Position numbers and translations under genes: made by a program | Notes under the pieces: model-generated | Told to the model about the DNA's origin: nothing | Databases searched by the model: none | What the model saw: the letters and a program-made list of their open reading frames with translations, nothing else | Shown here: positions 1 to 13,023 of the stretch, piece by piece | Layout of the letters: each line of letters begins with the position of its first letter | Numbering within the stretch: the stretch's first letter is position 1 | Assembly (NCBI GenBank): GCA_002245135.1 | Contig: NGBS01000899.1 | Span: 1-64,000 of the forward strand | From: Proteromonas lacertae | Lineage: Eukaryota; Sar; Bigyra; Opalinata; Proteromonadidae | Length of the DNA: 64,000 nucleotides | Reading direction: 5' to 3'

Positions 1-76
1 AAAAACTCAAAATTCTTTTCAATTCTAACCAATCAAATTAAAGTATTCTATTTCAAAAATATTTTCAAACCCCATA

Positions 77-3000
77 AACAATTTTAATATAGTATGAGAA
101 TATAATTCAGAATATTGAAAGATAAAAGTTAAATGTTCAATAAATGAACAAATAACTCGCAATTTGTAAACTTATGAAGCGAAGTTTACTATCGCACCCA
201 TAGTTGAAGCAGCTACAGAGTTCAATAAAATCAAGGCTGGTTGTTGAATACATACATCGATTGCCATTGAAATTGCAGAAGATATTATCCAACTGTTAGC
301 TTGTTGAGATGCAAATTTTACTCCATATAATAAGTTGATATACACCATAAACACGATGTAAATGAATACTACACTGTTTACACAGATTGTTATCGTTGTT
401 CTCATTCTTTTTTTGTCTTAACCATTCAACATATTCTTTCTTTCTTTGAATCTTATTCTTTGTTACTCGAATTCGGAATAAATTCAAGATTTTATTTCCA
501 GCTTCTTTTATCTCAGCATTTTCAAAATCAGTATTATCTTGATTATTTAATACTTTATTGAAATTGAAACAAATGTAAGACATTTCTAAAGACATCTTTT
601 CTAATAAACATAATATTCCGACAATAAAATAGATTATCCAAATGTAATTATATTTCTTAAATGCATCAGATAATTTTGAAGAACAACTTATTGGATCAAT
701 TCCTACAGCTAAATAATCATTATCAAAACAATTTCGAACATTATAATCATCTACACTTTTATAACCACAACATTCGAGATTATCTTCGATATAAATTATT
801 AATTCTTTTGTTCCTACTGATTTCGTCAAAGATTTCCATAAAGAATGAATACTTCCATTATTATCAAATGTTACTAATATACTGTAAATAAAACATACCA
901 GACATAATACAAATAGTATTAAGTCACAAACAAATAAGTAAATAAATGGAGTTTTCTTGAAAGAATTTACACTGATAAAAGTAAAGATTGATTCGATTAT
1001 TAATAAATCAATACAACAGTAAATATCAAGGATGGAGGTCCAAATGGCATTATACATAATACACAGATGTAGAATATTAAACTGAAGAAGAATAATACAA
1101 AACATCCACCTAATAAACCTATCTTCATTCGAGTTAAGGTTGGATTACTTACATTATTATGTAATATATAATCTAATCTCTTCTTCAAGAAACTCAAATT
1201 ATACCATTTGCCTTTACCTTTTATTGTCTTTGATGTACAACCATTCGCATATTTATATAACAAGGAATTATTAAAGTACAAGGTAACATACATAATGTAG
1301 AGATTATTGAAGTTGAAGATTAATTGAGCTACATTCTCAGCATCACTAGAGAAGAATAAGGCATTCACTGCGGTGGATGTCATTAATTGACATGTTAAAC
1401 ATAAGATTCGTTGACTTCGAGTTATTACTACTATTCCATTTACTGGCTTTAATGTTGGAGATAACCAACTATGTTCAGCTTTTAAATCTAACCAGAATCG
1501 AACTAAGAAATTTACTTTCTCTTCTTCAATATTCTTCTTCAATGTATTTTCAGCTACTTTCTCATCCAATACACCTACATTCAAGAATTGATCAGCTTTC
1601 CTTTCTTTTATTATAGATTTTTCTTTATTATCTCGATATTTGTATAACTCCAAGATAAAGCACATAACAATAATACACAACCTAAGATGATTGGAACAAT
1701 CATATTACTAGAATCATAATTTCCTAATAACTTCGCATCACTTATTGGATTTACTATATTCATTTTTGGAATGATTTTATTATTTCGAATTGTAAAATCA
1801 CTTAAATGAATTGCACCACAGGTTACAATTGTCACACTGGAAGTTCTTTCGATATTATATACATAAACACCTTTACTACTCAATTTCTTCGTTTCAGGAT
1901 CATAATAGGTACATTCCACATCTTTTAATGCAACATCATTCGATACTCGTTGAGTAAAGTATATTGGATCATTTAAATTTTCAACTTCTTCATTTTTACC
2001 ATCTTCTTTTATTATTGAAATTGTTTAAAGTTCCACTCGTTATATTTTCATTTTCCATTTCTTTTATTGCATTATCTTTCCATTCTACTATCTCGATTGA
2101 CGATTTATCTTCTATTTCGCCAGATAATAGTCGTTTATTTGTATTATAATACTCAAATCAACAGAACCACTTGAAGTATTTATCACACCATCTTTATTCT
2201 TATTGCATTTTAATAATTTTATATCAAATATATCATTCTCCATTTTAATCTCTTCCTCTTGCTCATTTCCTTTTACATTCTTGGAATAACTCTTGGAGAT
2301 TTCATCTACTAAATTCTTTGCTTCACTTGTCACACTTTTATCTTCATCAACTAAGATTCTTCTTTTATTAAACATTTCTTCTTTCTTTTCAAATCGAACC
2401 ATCGAGGATATACTCTTCAAATAGGATGATAAACTATCGATTCTTACTGATGATGATGATGATGATAAAGATTTTATTGATGAATTTACTAATTTTAATG
2501 ATTTCTTCACTATTTCTTCATCTAACATTGATTCATTTTCTAATAAACTTTCAATCACAAATGATTTTTGTTCGTGAGAATTTGAACTTTCACTTGCTGT
2601 TTCAGTATAATTCATAAATTGATTGTTTAATTTTATTACATTTTCACTATCTGTTTCATTACTAAATTCACAATTTGAACCATAATAACCAGATAGACAT
2701 TCACATTTTGTATAACAGTTCAAATCATATTCTTTACATTTAGTATCAGTCTTTTTACAGTCACCATGATCACTACATGCTTTACCATGTCGATTACCAT
2801 CATTGTCAAGATATTCACCTGGACATAATTTTGATGGAGGCTTCACAAGTTTTATAACAATCAACTATTTCAAACCATTCACCATCACATTTTTTACCAT
2901 TCTCACATTTTCTAGATCGAATCATTTTACCTTTAACTTCTAAACCATTGAAGTTTATACATTCAGCACTACATTCTGATTCTATCCATTTACTCCATTC

Positions 3001-5130
3001 ACCTTTTACATTTCCTTCATTTGAACATTCTTTTAATGTTTTGGTGTATGTTTGAGGATTATATTCACATTCTTTTCCTCCATATTGAGGCATTGTTTCA
3101 CATTTATTATAACTATGACATTCTACACTTCCACAATCTCCACTACATACTTCTACAGGTTTACAATTACTACAGTCAACTGGTTTGTGATTTTCACATC
3201 TCTCACCATAATAATCATCATTACATTTACATTGTCTATTACTATCACATGTTCCATGAATACAAGTTTCAACTTTACAATTTCGATTTAATTCTTTAGA
3301 TACTGAACCAATGTAGGTAAATACTTGGGAACTACTTTGCAAAGTATCTAATTTTTCTTTTGTATTTTGAACTAATTGTGCTTTATCATTAACATTAATT
3401 CTCTTAATGTTAATTTTAGCTTCATTTCCATCTTGTGTTTTATTTGTTGAACCCAATTTGACCATTACTTCCTTTGGCAAACACTGTTATTGTTACTTCA
3501 CCCATTGGTAATATACCTGTGTAATTAGCTTCACTTTTAAAACCATCTTGTAAATAATAATTATTACCATCAACTGTTGCCATAAATTCATATTCTATTT
3601 CTTCAGATGATTTTGATGAAGTCTTTTGTTTCCATCCAGCGGTTTTAATAGTTACAGAAGTACCAAAATCAACTGGATTAGTAGTAGGATTAACAAATTC
3701 AATATAACCCTTAAATGGAACATCACAATCTTCAGAATGAACAGTATGAGAGACTTCTTCACTATAATCTTTATTTAATGGAGATTTTACTTTCAAACTT
3801 AAATTCATAATCACCACTTGAAGAAAACATTCCTGGAGTTAATTCAATCTTTTTATCATTCTTTATATTGGCATTTGTTATTGCTTCAATTAATGTTGGA
3901 GTTTGTTTATCATCAGAACAAGACCATTCATATTTTAAGTCTCTTTTACCATCTCCTATTGATTTACTTCCATCTAATATTATATTATCATAACAGCCTA
4001 TTGAATTTCCACCTTCAATTATTGCTCTTGTTTCAATCACTACTCCATATTTTACATTTATACAACCTTTCACATGATTCTTTTCACTTTGTAATGAGCT
4101 TTCAATAAATTGTAAGGTATTATCATATACATCTCCTTCCACACACTCAGATGACTCACTTGGCAAAATTGTTGCATCATTAGATAAGGTAATCATCATC
4201 TTCTTACTATCATTTTCACTTAAGAAACATCTTGCATTTGAACCTAAATTAGTATTCTTTAATATTGAACTACATACATCTTCTTTGGTTGTTATACCTG
4301 ATTTGATTTCTTCTTCAAATTCTACTTCGATTGCAGAAGCAGATACAAATCTTGCAGTTTTTATTGACAAATCATTAAATACTTCTTGATGGAATTGATA
4401 TTCAAATTCTTTCTTATAATAATCAACATAATATGGATTAACACCTACTATTATCTTCACTAAAATTTCTTCACTTTGAATTGAACTAGGAATTGTTACT
4501 TTCGCAAAGAAATCACCTCTATCAGTATATACATAATTCAATTCACTAATTATTTCATTATTAACACTCACATTGTAATGAACTAAGGGATAAGATATTC
4601 CTCTTATTGGAATTAAACATTCTTCACCTACTTTACAATTTACTTCTTTGGGATAGATTGTGAATTTGTATGTTGGAACTTGTGCAGATGAATAAAATAA
4701 ATCATCACTTTTCATACTCAATGAAAAGGATTCTTCACTTATACTATCTCCACTTTTATCAAATGTAATAGCATAATCTTGTTTCATGTTGTATTGGTTA
4801 AATACTTTATTGTAATTGATATCACTTGTTGTAATTCTTGATGATAAGATTGGATTTATTGTTACATCTTTACTTGGTGTAACATTTAAACTTATATAAA
4901 CTTGAGCACTATTTACTGTATTATCTACTATTGAACCAATATCAAATGAGATATTCATTCCACTTCTCATTTCTGGGATTTTACTACTTCCATCTAATTC
5001 TATGTATTTACTGAATGAACTATTAGCTAATAAACCATCACTAGTAATAAGTGGCATATTTGGTTGAACAAATATTGGAATTCTTTCATTACCAACAATT
5101 TCAGATGATAAATAGAAATTATCTTTTAAT
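77..5130. repeat. Direct repeat unit, copy A tail
   Basis: About 5.05 kb nearly identical to 7972-13023: roughly ten one-base indels and about five substitutions seen by eye. Near-identity ends sharply at 5130/13023, where the hypervariable ectodomain coding region begins. Confidence 0.85.
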
Positions 5131-6503
5131 ATATTGTTTATTTTTTCAATATAATCACCATCAGCTTTATTAACATATGCATTTTTGTTAGTTTCAAAAA
5201 TTCCATTACCATATATAACAACACCATTTCCCATAGTCATTGTTACTCCACCACCAACAGCTTTCATTTGTTGACTTTCAACACCATCAACATATGCATA
5301 AGAATTATAAATTGAACCAGTACCTGATGAATACATAAAGTAGCCAAAATTACCTTGATTTGATACAGCAAAATTACCGCTTGTTAGTATAATCACTCCA
5401 CTTTTATCTAATTTAAATGAATTACTAGTACTTGCACCAGTTAATCCACCAAAATTAGTTCCTGATGGAAAAGCAGTTTTGATCTTCATTTGTACAAAAC
5501 AACTGGAAATGCTTGGAGCTTGCATATATCCTACAATACCTCCAAATTTTATATTGTTTATCATAGATAATTCAGTTCTTATGTTAAATAGATTATTCTC
5601 AATTGATGTAAATGAAGAACCATATGCATTGCTATTTTCAGTTAAACCTCGTGCAAATGAATCTACATTTCCATATAGTCCACCAACATAAATATTACTT
5701 GACTTAATGATTAAACTGTTCAAATCAACATAATTGTTGTATGTTTGTCCTTCATGTAAGCCAAATATATTACCAAAATAACTTTGAGAAGTACCATCTT
5801 CCACTATTACATTATCACCTGTAACGAATAAATTCTCTGATACAGATACAATATTGTTATTAGATTGAGGATCTAAATCATAGGTAGAATGATAATATCC
5901 ACTTATAAATCCAAAATATTTCCCAGAAATCATAGACACAGTTACTGTAACAGGACTACTTTCACCCTTTAATATAACACCAACACCACGTAATTTACTA
6001 CCAGCAGCTACTTCATTTGTTAATATACCAACATTATTATTGTTATTACAAGCTAGTTTTATGCTTGAAGCAATTTGTACTGTCACATCTACAAAATCAA
6101 CTTTAACACCTGGATCAATAATACCACATTGTGTGAAGATAATATCTTCAGGGTTTGTTAAAAGATGATCATCTACTTCTATGCGAAAAGCAACATTGTA
6201 TAACTTAAATCCTTCAACAATACCTCCATTAAATAGTCGTAAACCCAAAGAGTATGATTGAATTATAGTATCATCAACAGTGTATTTAAGTGTAATCAAA
6301 GTATTAGTACCATTACCAATAATACCAGTTATTCCATCAAGTGCAAACTGATTCGGATTAGTCATCTCAATCTGGATAGGTTTTAAAAGCCTAGCAATTC
6401 CATCTTTCACTTCAACTGAGTCAGTAAGACCATCAAGAGAAGCAGCTCCTGCGTTTGACAAGAGTAAGAGCAGAAAACAAGTAATGAATAAGATAGATTT
6501 CAT
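172..6503 (-). pseudogene. Polycystin-1/REJ-like surface receptor, copy A (diverged ectodomain, frameshifted tail)
   Basis: Same gene as the intact copy at 8067-14381. The likely start is the Met of the signal peptide MKSILFITC at 6503, shared with copy B. The first ~920 codons (to about 3775) are open. Of these, the first ~455 differ strongly from copy B in discrete loops, and the rest is nearly identical. From about 3800 to the stop the frame is broken by about ten one-base differences from copy B, near 407, 1003, 1262, 1317, 1648, 2027, 2146, 2836, 3452 and 3797, mostly in homopolymers. Only a handful of substitutions occur over the same 5 kb. That ratio suggests either uncorrected sequencing errors or very recent decay. 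The open N-terminal half, where length differences keep the frame, argues the gene was under selection until recently. Its 5' flank stops within ~90 bp at the inverted fragment C, so its promoter may be lost. Confidence 0.75.
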
Positions 6504-6591
6504 TCTAGAATATTCTAAAAATGAATTATCGTTTTTTATATTTATTTGCATTATTGATTGAAAATATTGATATGTGTTTCTTTCAGATATA

Positions 6592-7478
6592 TATGTATAA
6601 TGCCATTTGGACCTCCATCCTTGATATTTACTGTTGTATTGATTTTATTAATAATCGAATCAATCTTTACTTTTATCAGTGTAAATTCTTTCAAGAAAAC
6701 TCCATTTATTTACTTATTTGTTTGTGACTTAATACTATTTGTATTATGTCTGGTATGTTTTATTTACAGTATATTAGTAACATTTGATAATAATGGAAGT
6801 ATTCATTCTTTATGGAAATCTTTGACGAAATCAGTAGGAACAAAAGAATTAATAATTTATATCGAAGATAATCTCGAATGTTGTGGTTATAAAAGTGTAG
6901 ATGATTATAATGTTCGAAATTGTTTTGATAATGATTATTTAGCTGTAGGAATTGATCCAATAAGTTGTTCTTCAAAATTATCTGATGCATTTAAGAAATA
7001 TAATTACATTTGGATAATCTATTTTATTGTCGGAATATTATGTTTATTAGAAAAGATGTCTTTAGAAATGTCTTACATTTGTTTCAATTTCAATAAAGTA
7101 TTAAATAATCAAGATAATACTGATTTTGAAAATGCTGAGATAAAAGAAGCTGGAAATAAAATCTTGAATTTATTCCGAATTCGAGTAACAAAGAATAAGA
7201 TTCAAAGAAAGAAAGAATATGTTGAATGGTTAAGACAAAGAAGAATGAGAACAACGATAACAATCTGTGTAAACAGTGTAGTATTCATTTACATCGTGTT
7301 TATGGTGTATATCAACTTATTATATGGAGTAAAATTTGCATCTCAACAAGCTAACAGTTGGATAATATCTTCTGCAATTTCAATGGCAATCGATGTATGT
7401 ATTCAACAACCAGCCTTGATTTTATTGAACTCTGTAGCTGCTTCAACTATGGGTGCGATAGTAAACTTCGCTTCATAA
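6592..7478 (+). pseudogene. 3' fragment of the polycystin-like receptor (copy C), inverted
   Basis: Encodes the last ~295 residues of the receptor, from the CIMPFGPPSLIF segment to the shared C-terminus TMGAIVNFAS, with no frame break and the same protein sequence as copy B. It lacks the ectodomain, GPS motif and first membrane segments. An upstream in-frame ATG at 6558 adds an unrelated leader, so a short membrane protein with four or five helices could be made, but I see no evidence that it is. It lies head-to-head with copy A (~90 bp from A's start codon) and tail-to-tail with copy B, as one arm of a long inverted repeat. Confidence 0.8.
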
Positions 7479-7586
7479 GTTTACAAATTGCGAGTTATTT
7501 GTTCATTTATTGAACATTTAACTTTTATCTTTCAATATTCTGAATTATATTCTCATACTATATTAAAATTGTTTGTTTTAAGGGTT
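6592..7586. repeat. Left arm of a 995-bp inverted repeat
   Basis: The reverse complement of this segment matches 7959-8953 over equal length. The one difference I noticed is in a T-run near 7574. The arm covers the 3' coding end of the receptor plus ~108 bp of 3' flank. The arms are separated by 372 bp. Confidence 0.85.
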
Positions 7587-7958
7587 AGTTTTATTTTTAA
7601 CATTTCTATGTTATGAATCAAAATACACACTACTTTTAATCATACTTAATTATCAAAATTTATTTCAACTAGTTAAACAAGAAATACTAGTTGTACTATC
7701 AGACTTAGGTAAAATGTACTTTCAAAAAATATCTTAATTTTATACAATTAATTATCAATTGTCATAAATTTCTCTTTATAATCATTATAAATATTTTGAA
7801 TTATATCAAGCAATATTTTGATGAATAGCTCTTGTTTAAAAGATACTGAAAAACTTAGGTGTAAAAATTATAACAACTGAATCTTATAATTAAATAAGTA
7901 AGATCAACTGTACTAAGTATTATGACATGAATTTATATTGCTTAACTGTTGTTAAATA
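7587..7958. other. Spacer of the inverted repeat; no gene seen
   Basis: 372 bp of very AT-rich sequence between the two arms. I see no open frame of note, RNA gene or internal repeat. It separates the convergent 3' ends of copies C and B. Confidence 0.6.
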
Positions 7959-8953
7959 AACCCTTAAAAAAAACAATTTTAATATAGTATGAGAATATAA
8001 TTCAGAATATTGAAAGATAAAAGTTAAATGTTCAATAAATGAACAAATAACTCGCAATTTGTAAACTTATGAAGCGAAGTTTACTATCGCACCCATAGTT
8101 GAAGCAGCTACAGAGTTCAATAAAATCAAGGCTGGTTGTTGAATACATACATCGATTGCCATTGAAATTGCAGAAGATATTATCCAACTGTTAGCTTGTT
8201 GAGATGCAAATTTTACTCCATATAATAAGTTGATATACACCATAAACACGATGTAAATGAATACTACACTGTTTACACAGATTGTTATCGTTGTTCTCAT
8301 TCTTCTTTGTCTTAACCATTCAACATATTCTTTCTTTCTTTGAATCTTATTCTTTGTTACTCGAATTCGGAATAAATTCAAGATTTTATTTCCAGCTTCT
8401 TTTATCTCAGCATTTTCAAAATCAGTATTATCTTGATTATTTAATACTTTATTGAAATTGAAACAAATGTAAGACATTTCTAAAGACATCTTTTCTAATA
8501 AACATAATATTCCGACAATAAAATAGATTATCCAAATGTAATTATATTTCTTAAATGCATCAGATAATTTTGAAGAACAACTTATTGGATCAATTCCTAC
8601 AGCTAAATAATCATTATCAAAACAATTTCGAACATTATAATCATCTACACTTTTATAACCACAACATTCGAGATTATCTTCGATATAAATTATTAATTCT
8701 TTTGTTCCTACTGATTTCGTCAAAGATTTCCATAAAGAATGAATACTTCCATTATTATCAAATGTTACTAATATACTGTAAATAAAACATACCAGACATA
8801 ATACAAATAGTATTAAGTCACAAACAAATAAGTAAATAAATGGAGTTTTCTTGAAAGAATTTACACTGATAAAAGTAAAGATTGATTCGATTATTAATAA
8901 AATCAATACAACAGTAAATATCAAGGATGGAGGTCCAAATGGCATTATACATA
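7959..8953. repeat. Right arm of the 995-bp inverted repeat
   Basis: Pairs with 6592-7586 and lies at the 3' end of the intact receptor gene. Homology stops abruptly inside coding sequence at 8953 (6592 in the other arm), as expected of a breakpoint rather than gradual divergence. Confidence 0.85.
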
Positions 8954-11900
8954 ATACACAGATGTAGAATATTAAACTGAAGAAGAATAATACAAAACAT
9001 CCACCTAATAAACCTATCTTCATTCGAGTTAAGGTTGGATTACTTACATTATTATGTAATATATAATCTAATCTCTTCTTCAAGAAACTCAAATTATACC
9101 ATTTGCCTTTACCTTTTATTGTCTTTGATGTACAACCATTCGCATATTTATATAACCAAGGAATTATTAAAGTACAAGGTAACATACATAATGTAGAGAT
9201 TATTGAAGTTGAGATTAATTGAGCTACATTCTCAGCATCACTAGAGAAGAATAAGGCATTCACTGCGGTGGATGTCATTAATTGACATGTTAAACATAAG
9301 ATTCGTTGACTTCGAGTTATTACTACTATTCCATTTACTGGCTTTAATGTTGGAGATAACCAACTATGTTCAGCTTTTAAATCTAACCAGAATCGAACTA
9401 AGAAATTTACTTTCTCTTCTTCAATATTCTTCTTCAATGTATTTTCAGCTACTTTCTCATCCAATACACCTACATTCAAGAATTGATCAGCTTTCCTTTC
9501 TTTTATTATAGATTTTTCTTTATTATCTCGATATTTGGTATAACTCCAAGATAAAGCACATAACAATAATACACAACCTAAGATGATTGGAACAATCATA
9601 TTACTAGAATCATAATTTCCTAATAACTTCGCATCACTTATTGGATTTACTATATTCATTTTTGGAATGATTTTATTATTTCGAATTGTAAAATCACTTA
9701 AATGAATTGCACCACAGGTTACAATTGTCACACTGGAAGTTCTTTCGATATTATATACATAAACACCTTTACTACTCAATTTCTTCGTTTCAGGATCATA
9801 ATAGGTACATTCCACATCTTTTAATGCAACATCATTCGATACTCGTTGAGTAAAGTATATTGGATCATTTAAATTTTCAACTTCTTCATTTTTACCATCT
9901 TCTTTTATTATTGAAATTGTTAAAGTTCCACTCGTTATATTTTCATTTTCCATTTCTTTTATTGCATTATCTTTCCATTCTACTATCTCGATTGACGATT
10001 TATCTTCTATTTCGCCAGATAATAGTCGTTTATTTGTATTATAATTACTCAAATCAACAGAACCACTTGAAGTATTTATCACACCATCTTTATTCTTATT
10101 GCATTTTAATAATTTTATATCAAATATATCATTCTCCATTTTAATTTCTTCCTCTTGCTCATTTCCTTTTACATTCTTGGAATAACTCTTGGAGATTTCA
10201 TCTACTAAATTCTTTGCTTCACTTGTCACACTTTTATCTTCATCAACTAAGATTCTTCTTTTATTAAACATTTCTTCTTTCTTTTCAAATCGAACCATCG
10301 AGGATATACTCTTCAAATAGGATGATAAACTATCGATTCTTACTGATGATGATGATGATGATAAAGATTTTATTGATGAATTTACTAATTTTAATGATTT
10401 CTTCACTATTTCTTCATCTAACATTGATTCATTTTCTAATAAACTTTCAATCACAAATGATTTTTGTTCGTGAGAATTTGAACTTTCACTTGCTGTTTCA
10501 GTATAATTCATAAATTGATTGTTTAATTTTATTACATTTTCACTATCTGTTTCATTACTAAATTCACAATTTGAACCATAATAACCAGATAGACATTCAC
10601 ATTTTGTATAACAGTTCAAATCATATTCTTTACATTTAGTATCAGTCTTTTTACAGTCACCATGATCACTACATGCTTTACCATGTCGATTACCATCATT
10701 GTCAAGATATTCACCTGGACATAATTTTGATGGAGCTTCACAAGTTTTATAACAATCAACTATTTCAAACCATTCACCATCACATTTTTTACCATTCTCA
10801 CATTTTCTAGATCGAATCATTTTACCTTTAACTTCTAAACCATTGAAGTTTATACATTCAGCACTACATTCTGATTCTATCCATTTACTCCATTCACCTT
10901 TTACATTTCCTTCATTTGAACATTCTTTTAATGTTTTGGTGTATGTTTGAGGATTATATTCACATTCTTTTCCTCCATATTGAGGCATTGTTTCACATTT
11001 ATTATAACTATGACATTCTACACTTCCACAATCTCCACTACATACTTCTACAGGTTTACAATTACTACAGTCAACTGGTTTGTGATTTTCACATCTCTCA
11101 CCATAATAATCATCATTACATTTACATTGTCTATTACTATCACATGTTCCATGAATACAAGTTTCAACTTTACAATTTCGATTTAATTCTTTAGATACTG
11201 AACCAATGTAGGTAAATACTTGGGAACTACTTTGCAAAGTATCTAATTTTTCTTTTGTATTTTGAACTAATTGTGCTTTATCATTAACATTAATTCTCTT
11301 AATGTTAATTTTAGCTTCATTTCCATCTTGTGTTTTATTTGTTGAACCAATTTGACCATTACTTCCTTTGGCAAACACTGTTATTGTTACTTCACCCATT
11401 GGTAATATACCTGTGTAATTAGCTTCACTTTTAAAACCATCTTGTAAATAATAATTATTACCATCAACTGTTGCCATAAATTCATATTCTATTTCTTCAG
11501 ATGATTTTGATGAAGTCTTTTGTTTCCATCCAGCGGTTTTAATAGTTACAGAAGTACCAAAATCAACTGGATTAGTAGTAGGATTAACAAATTCAATATA
11601 ACCCTTAAATGGAACATCACAATCTTCAGAATGAACAGTATGAGAGACTTCTTCACTATAATCTTTATTTAATGGAGATTTTACTTTCAACTTAAATTCA
11701 TAATCACCACTTGAAGAAAACATTCCTGGAGTTAATTCAATCTTTTTATCATTCTTTATATTGGCATTTGTTATTGCTTCAATTAATGTTGGAGTTTGTT
11801 TATCATCAGAACAAGACCATTCATATTTTAAGTCTCTTTTACCATCTCCTATTGATTTACTTCCATCTAATATTATATTATCATAACAGCCTATTGAATT

Positions 11901-13023
11901 TCCACCTTCAATTATTGCTCTTGTTTCAATCACTACTCCATATTTTACATTTATACAACCTTTCACATGATTCTTTTCACTTTGTAATGAGCTTTCAATA
12001 AATTGTAAGGTATTATCATATACATCTCCTTCCACACACTCAGATGACTCACTTGGCAAAATTGTTGCATCATTAGATAAGGTAATCATCATCTTCTTAC
12101 TATCATTTTCACTTAAGAAACATCTTGCATTTGAACCTAAATTAGTATTCTTTAATATTGAACTACATACATCTTCTTTGGTTGTTATACCTGATTTGAT
12201 TTCTTCTTCAAATTCTACTTCGATTGCAGAAGCAGATACAAATCTTGCAGTTTTTATTGACAAATCATTAAATACTTCTTGATGGAATTGATATTCAAAT
12301 TCTTTCTTATAATAATCAACATAATATGGATTAACACCTACTATTATCTTCACTAAAATTTCTTCACTTTGAATTGAACTAGGAATTGTTACTTTCGCAA
12401 AGAAATCACCTCTATCAGTATATACATAATTCAATTCACTAATTATTTCATTATTAACACTCACATTGTAATGAACTAAGGGATAAGATATTCCTCTTAT
12501 TGGAATTAAACATTCTTCACCTACTTTACAATTTACTTCTTTGGGATAGATTGTGAATTTGTATGTTGGAACTTGTGCAGATGAATAAAATAAATCATCA
12601 CTTTTCATACTCAATGAAAAGGATTCTTCATTTATACTATCTCCACTTTTATCAAATGTAATAGCATAATCTTGTTTCATGTTGTATTGGTTAAATACTT
12701 TATTGTAATTGATATCACTTGTTGTAATTCTTGATGATAAGATTGGATTTATTGTTACATCTTTACTTGGTGTAACATTTAAACTTATATAAACTTGAGC
12801 ACTATTTACTGTATTATCTACTATTGAACCAATATCAAATGAGATATTCATTCCACTTCTCATTTCTGGGATTTTACTACTTCCATCTAATTCTATGTAT
12901 TTACTGAATGAACTATTAGCTAATAAACCATCACTAGTAATAAGTGGTATATTTGGTTGAACAAATATTGGAATTCTTTCATTACCAACAATTTCAGATG
13001 ATAAATAGAAATTATCTTTTAAT
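7972..13023. repeat. Direct repeat unit, copy B tail
   Basis: Partner of 77-5130 in the same orientation. It contains the REJ/PKD, EGF, GPS and membrane part of the intact receptor gene. Confidence 0.85.

Noticed and set aside
5130-6430. Diversity-generating retroelement as the source of the receptor loops
   Set aside because: Loop differences involve all bases and codon-sized length changes, not adenine-specific substitutions, and there is no reverse transcriptase or template repeat in the window.
6521-6727. Short plus-strand open frame starting MNYRFLYLFALLIEN
   Set aside because: It is a shifted-frame reading of the junction between the copy A 5' flank and fragment C, not an independent gene.
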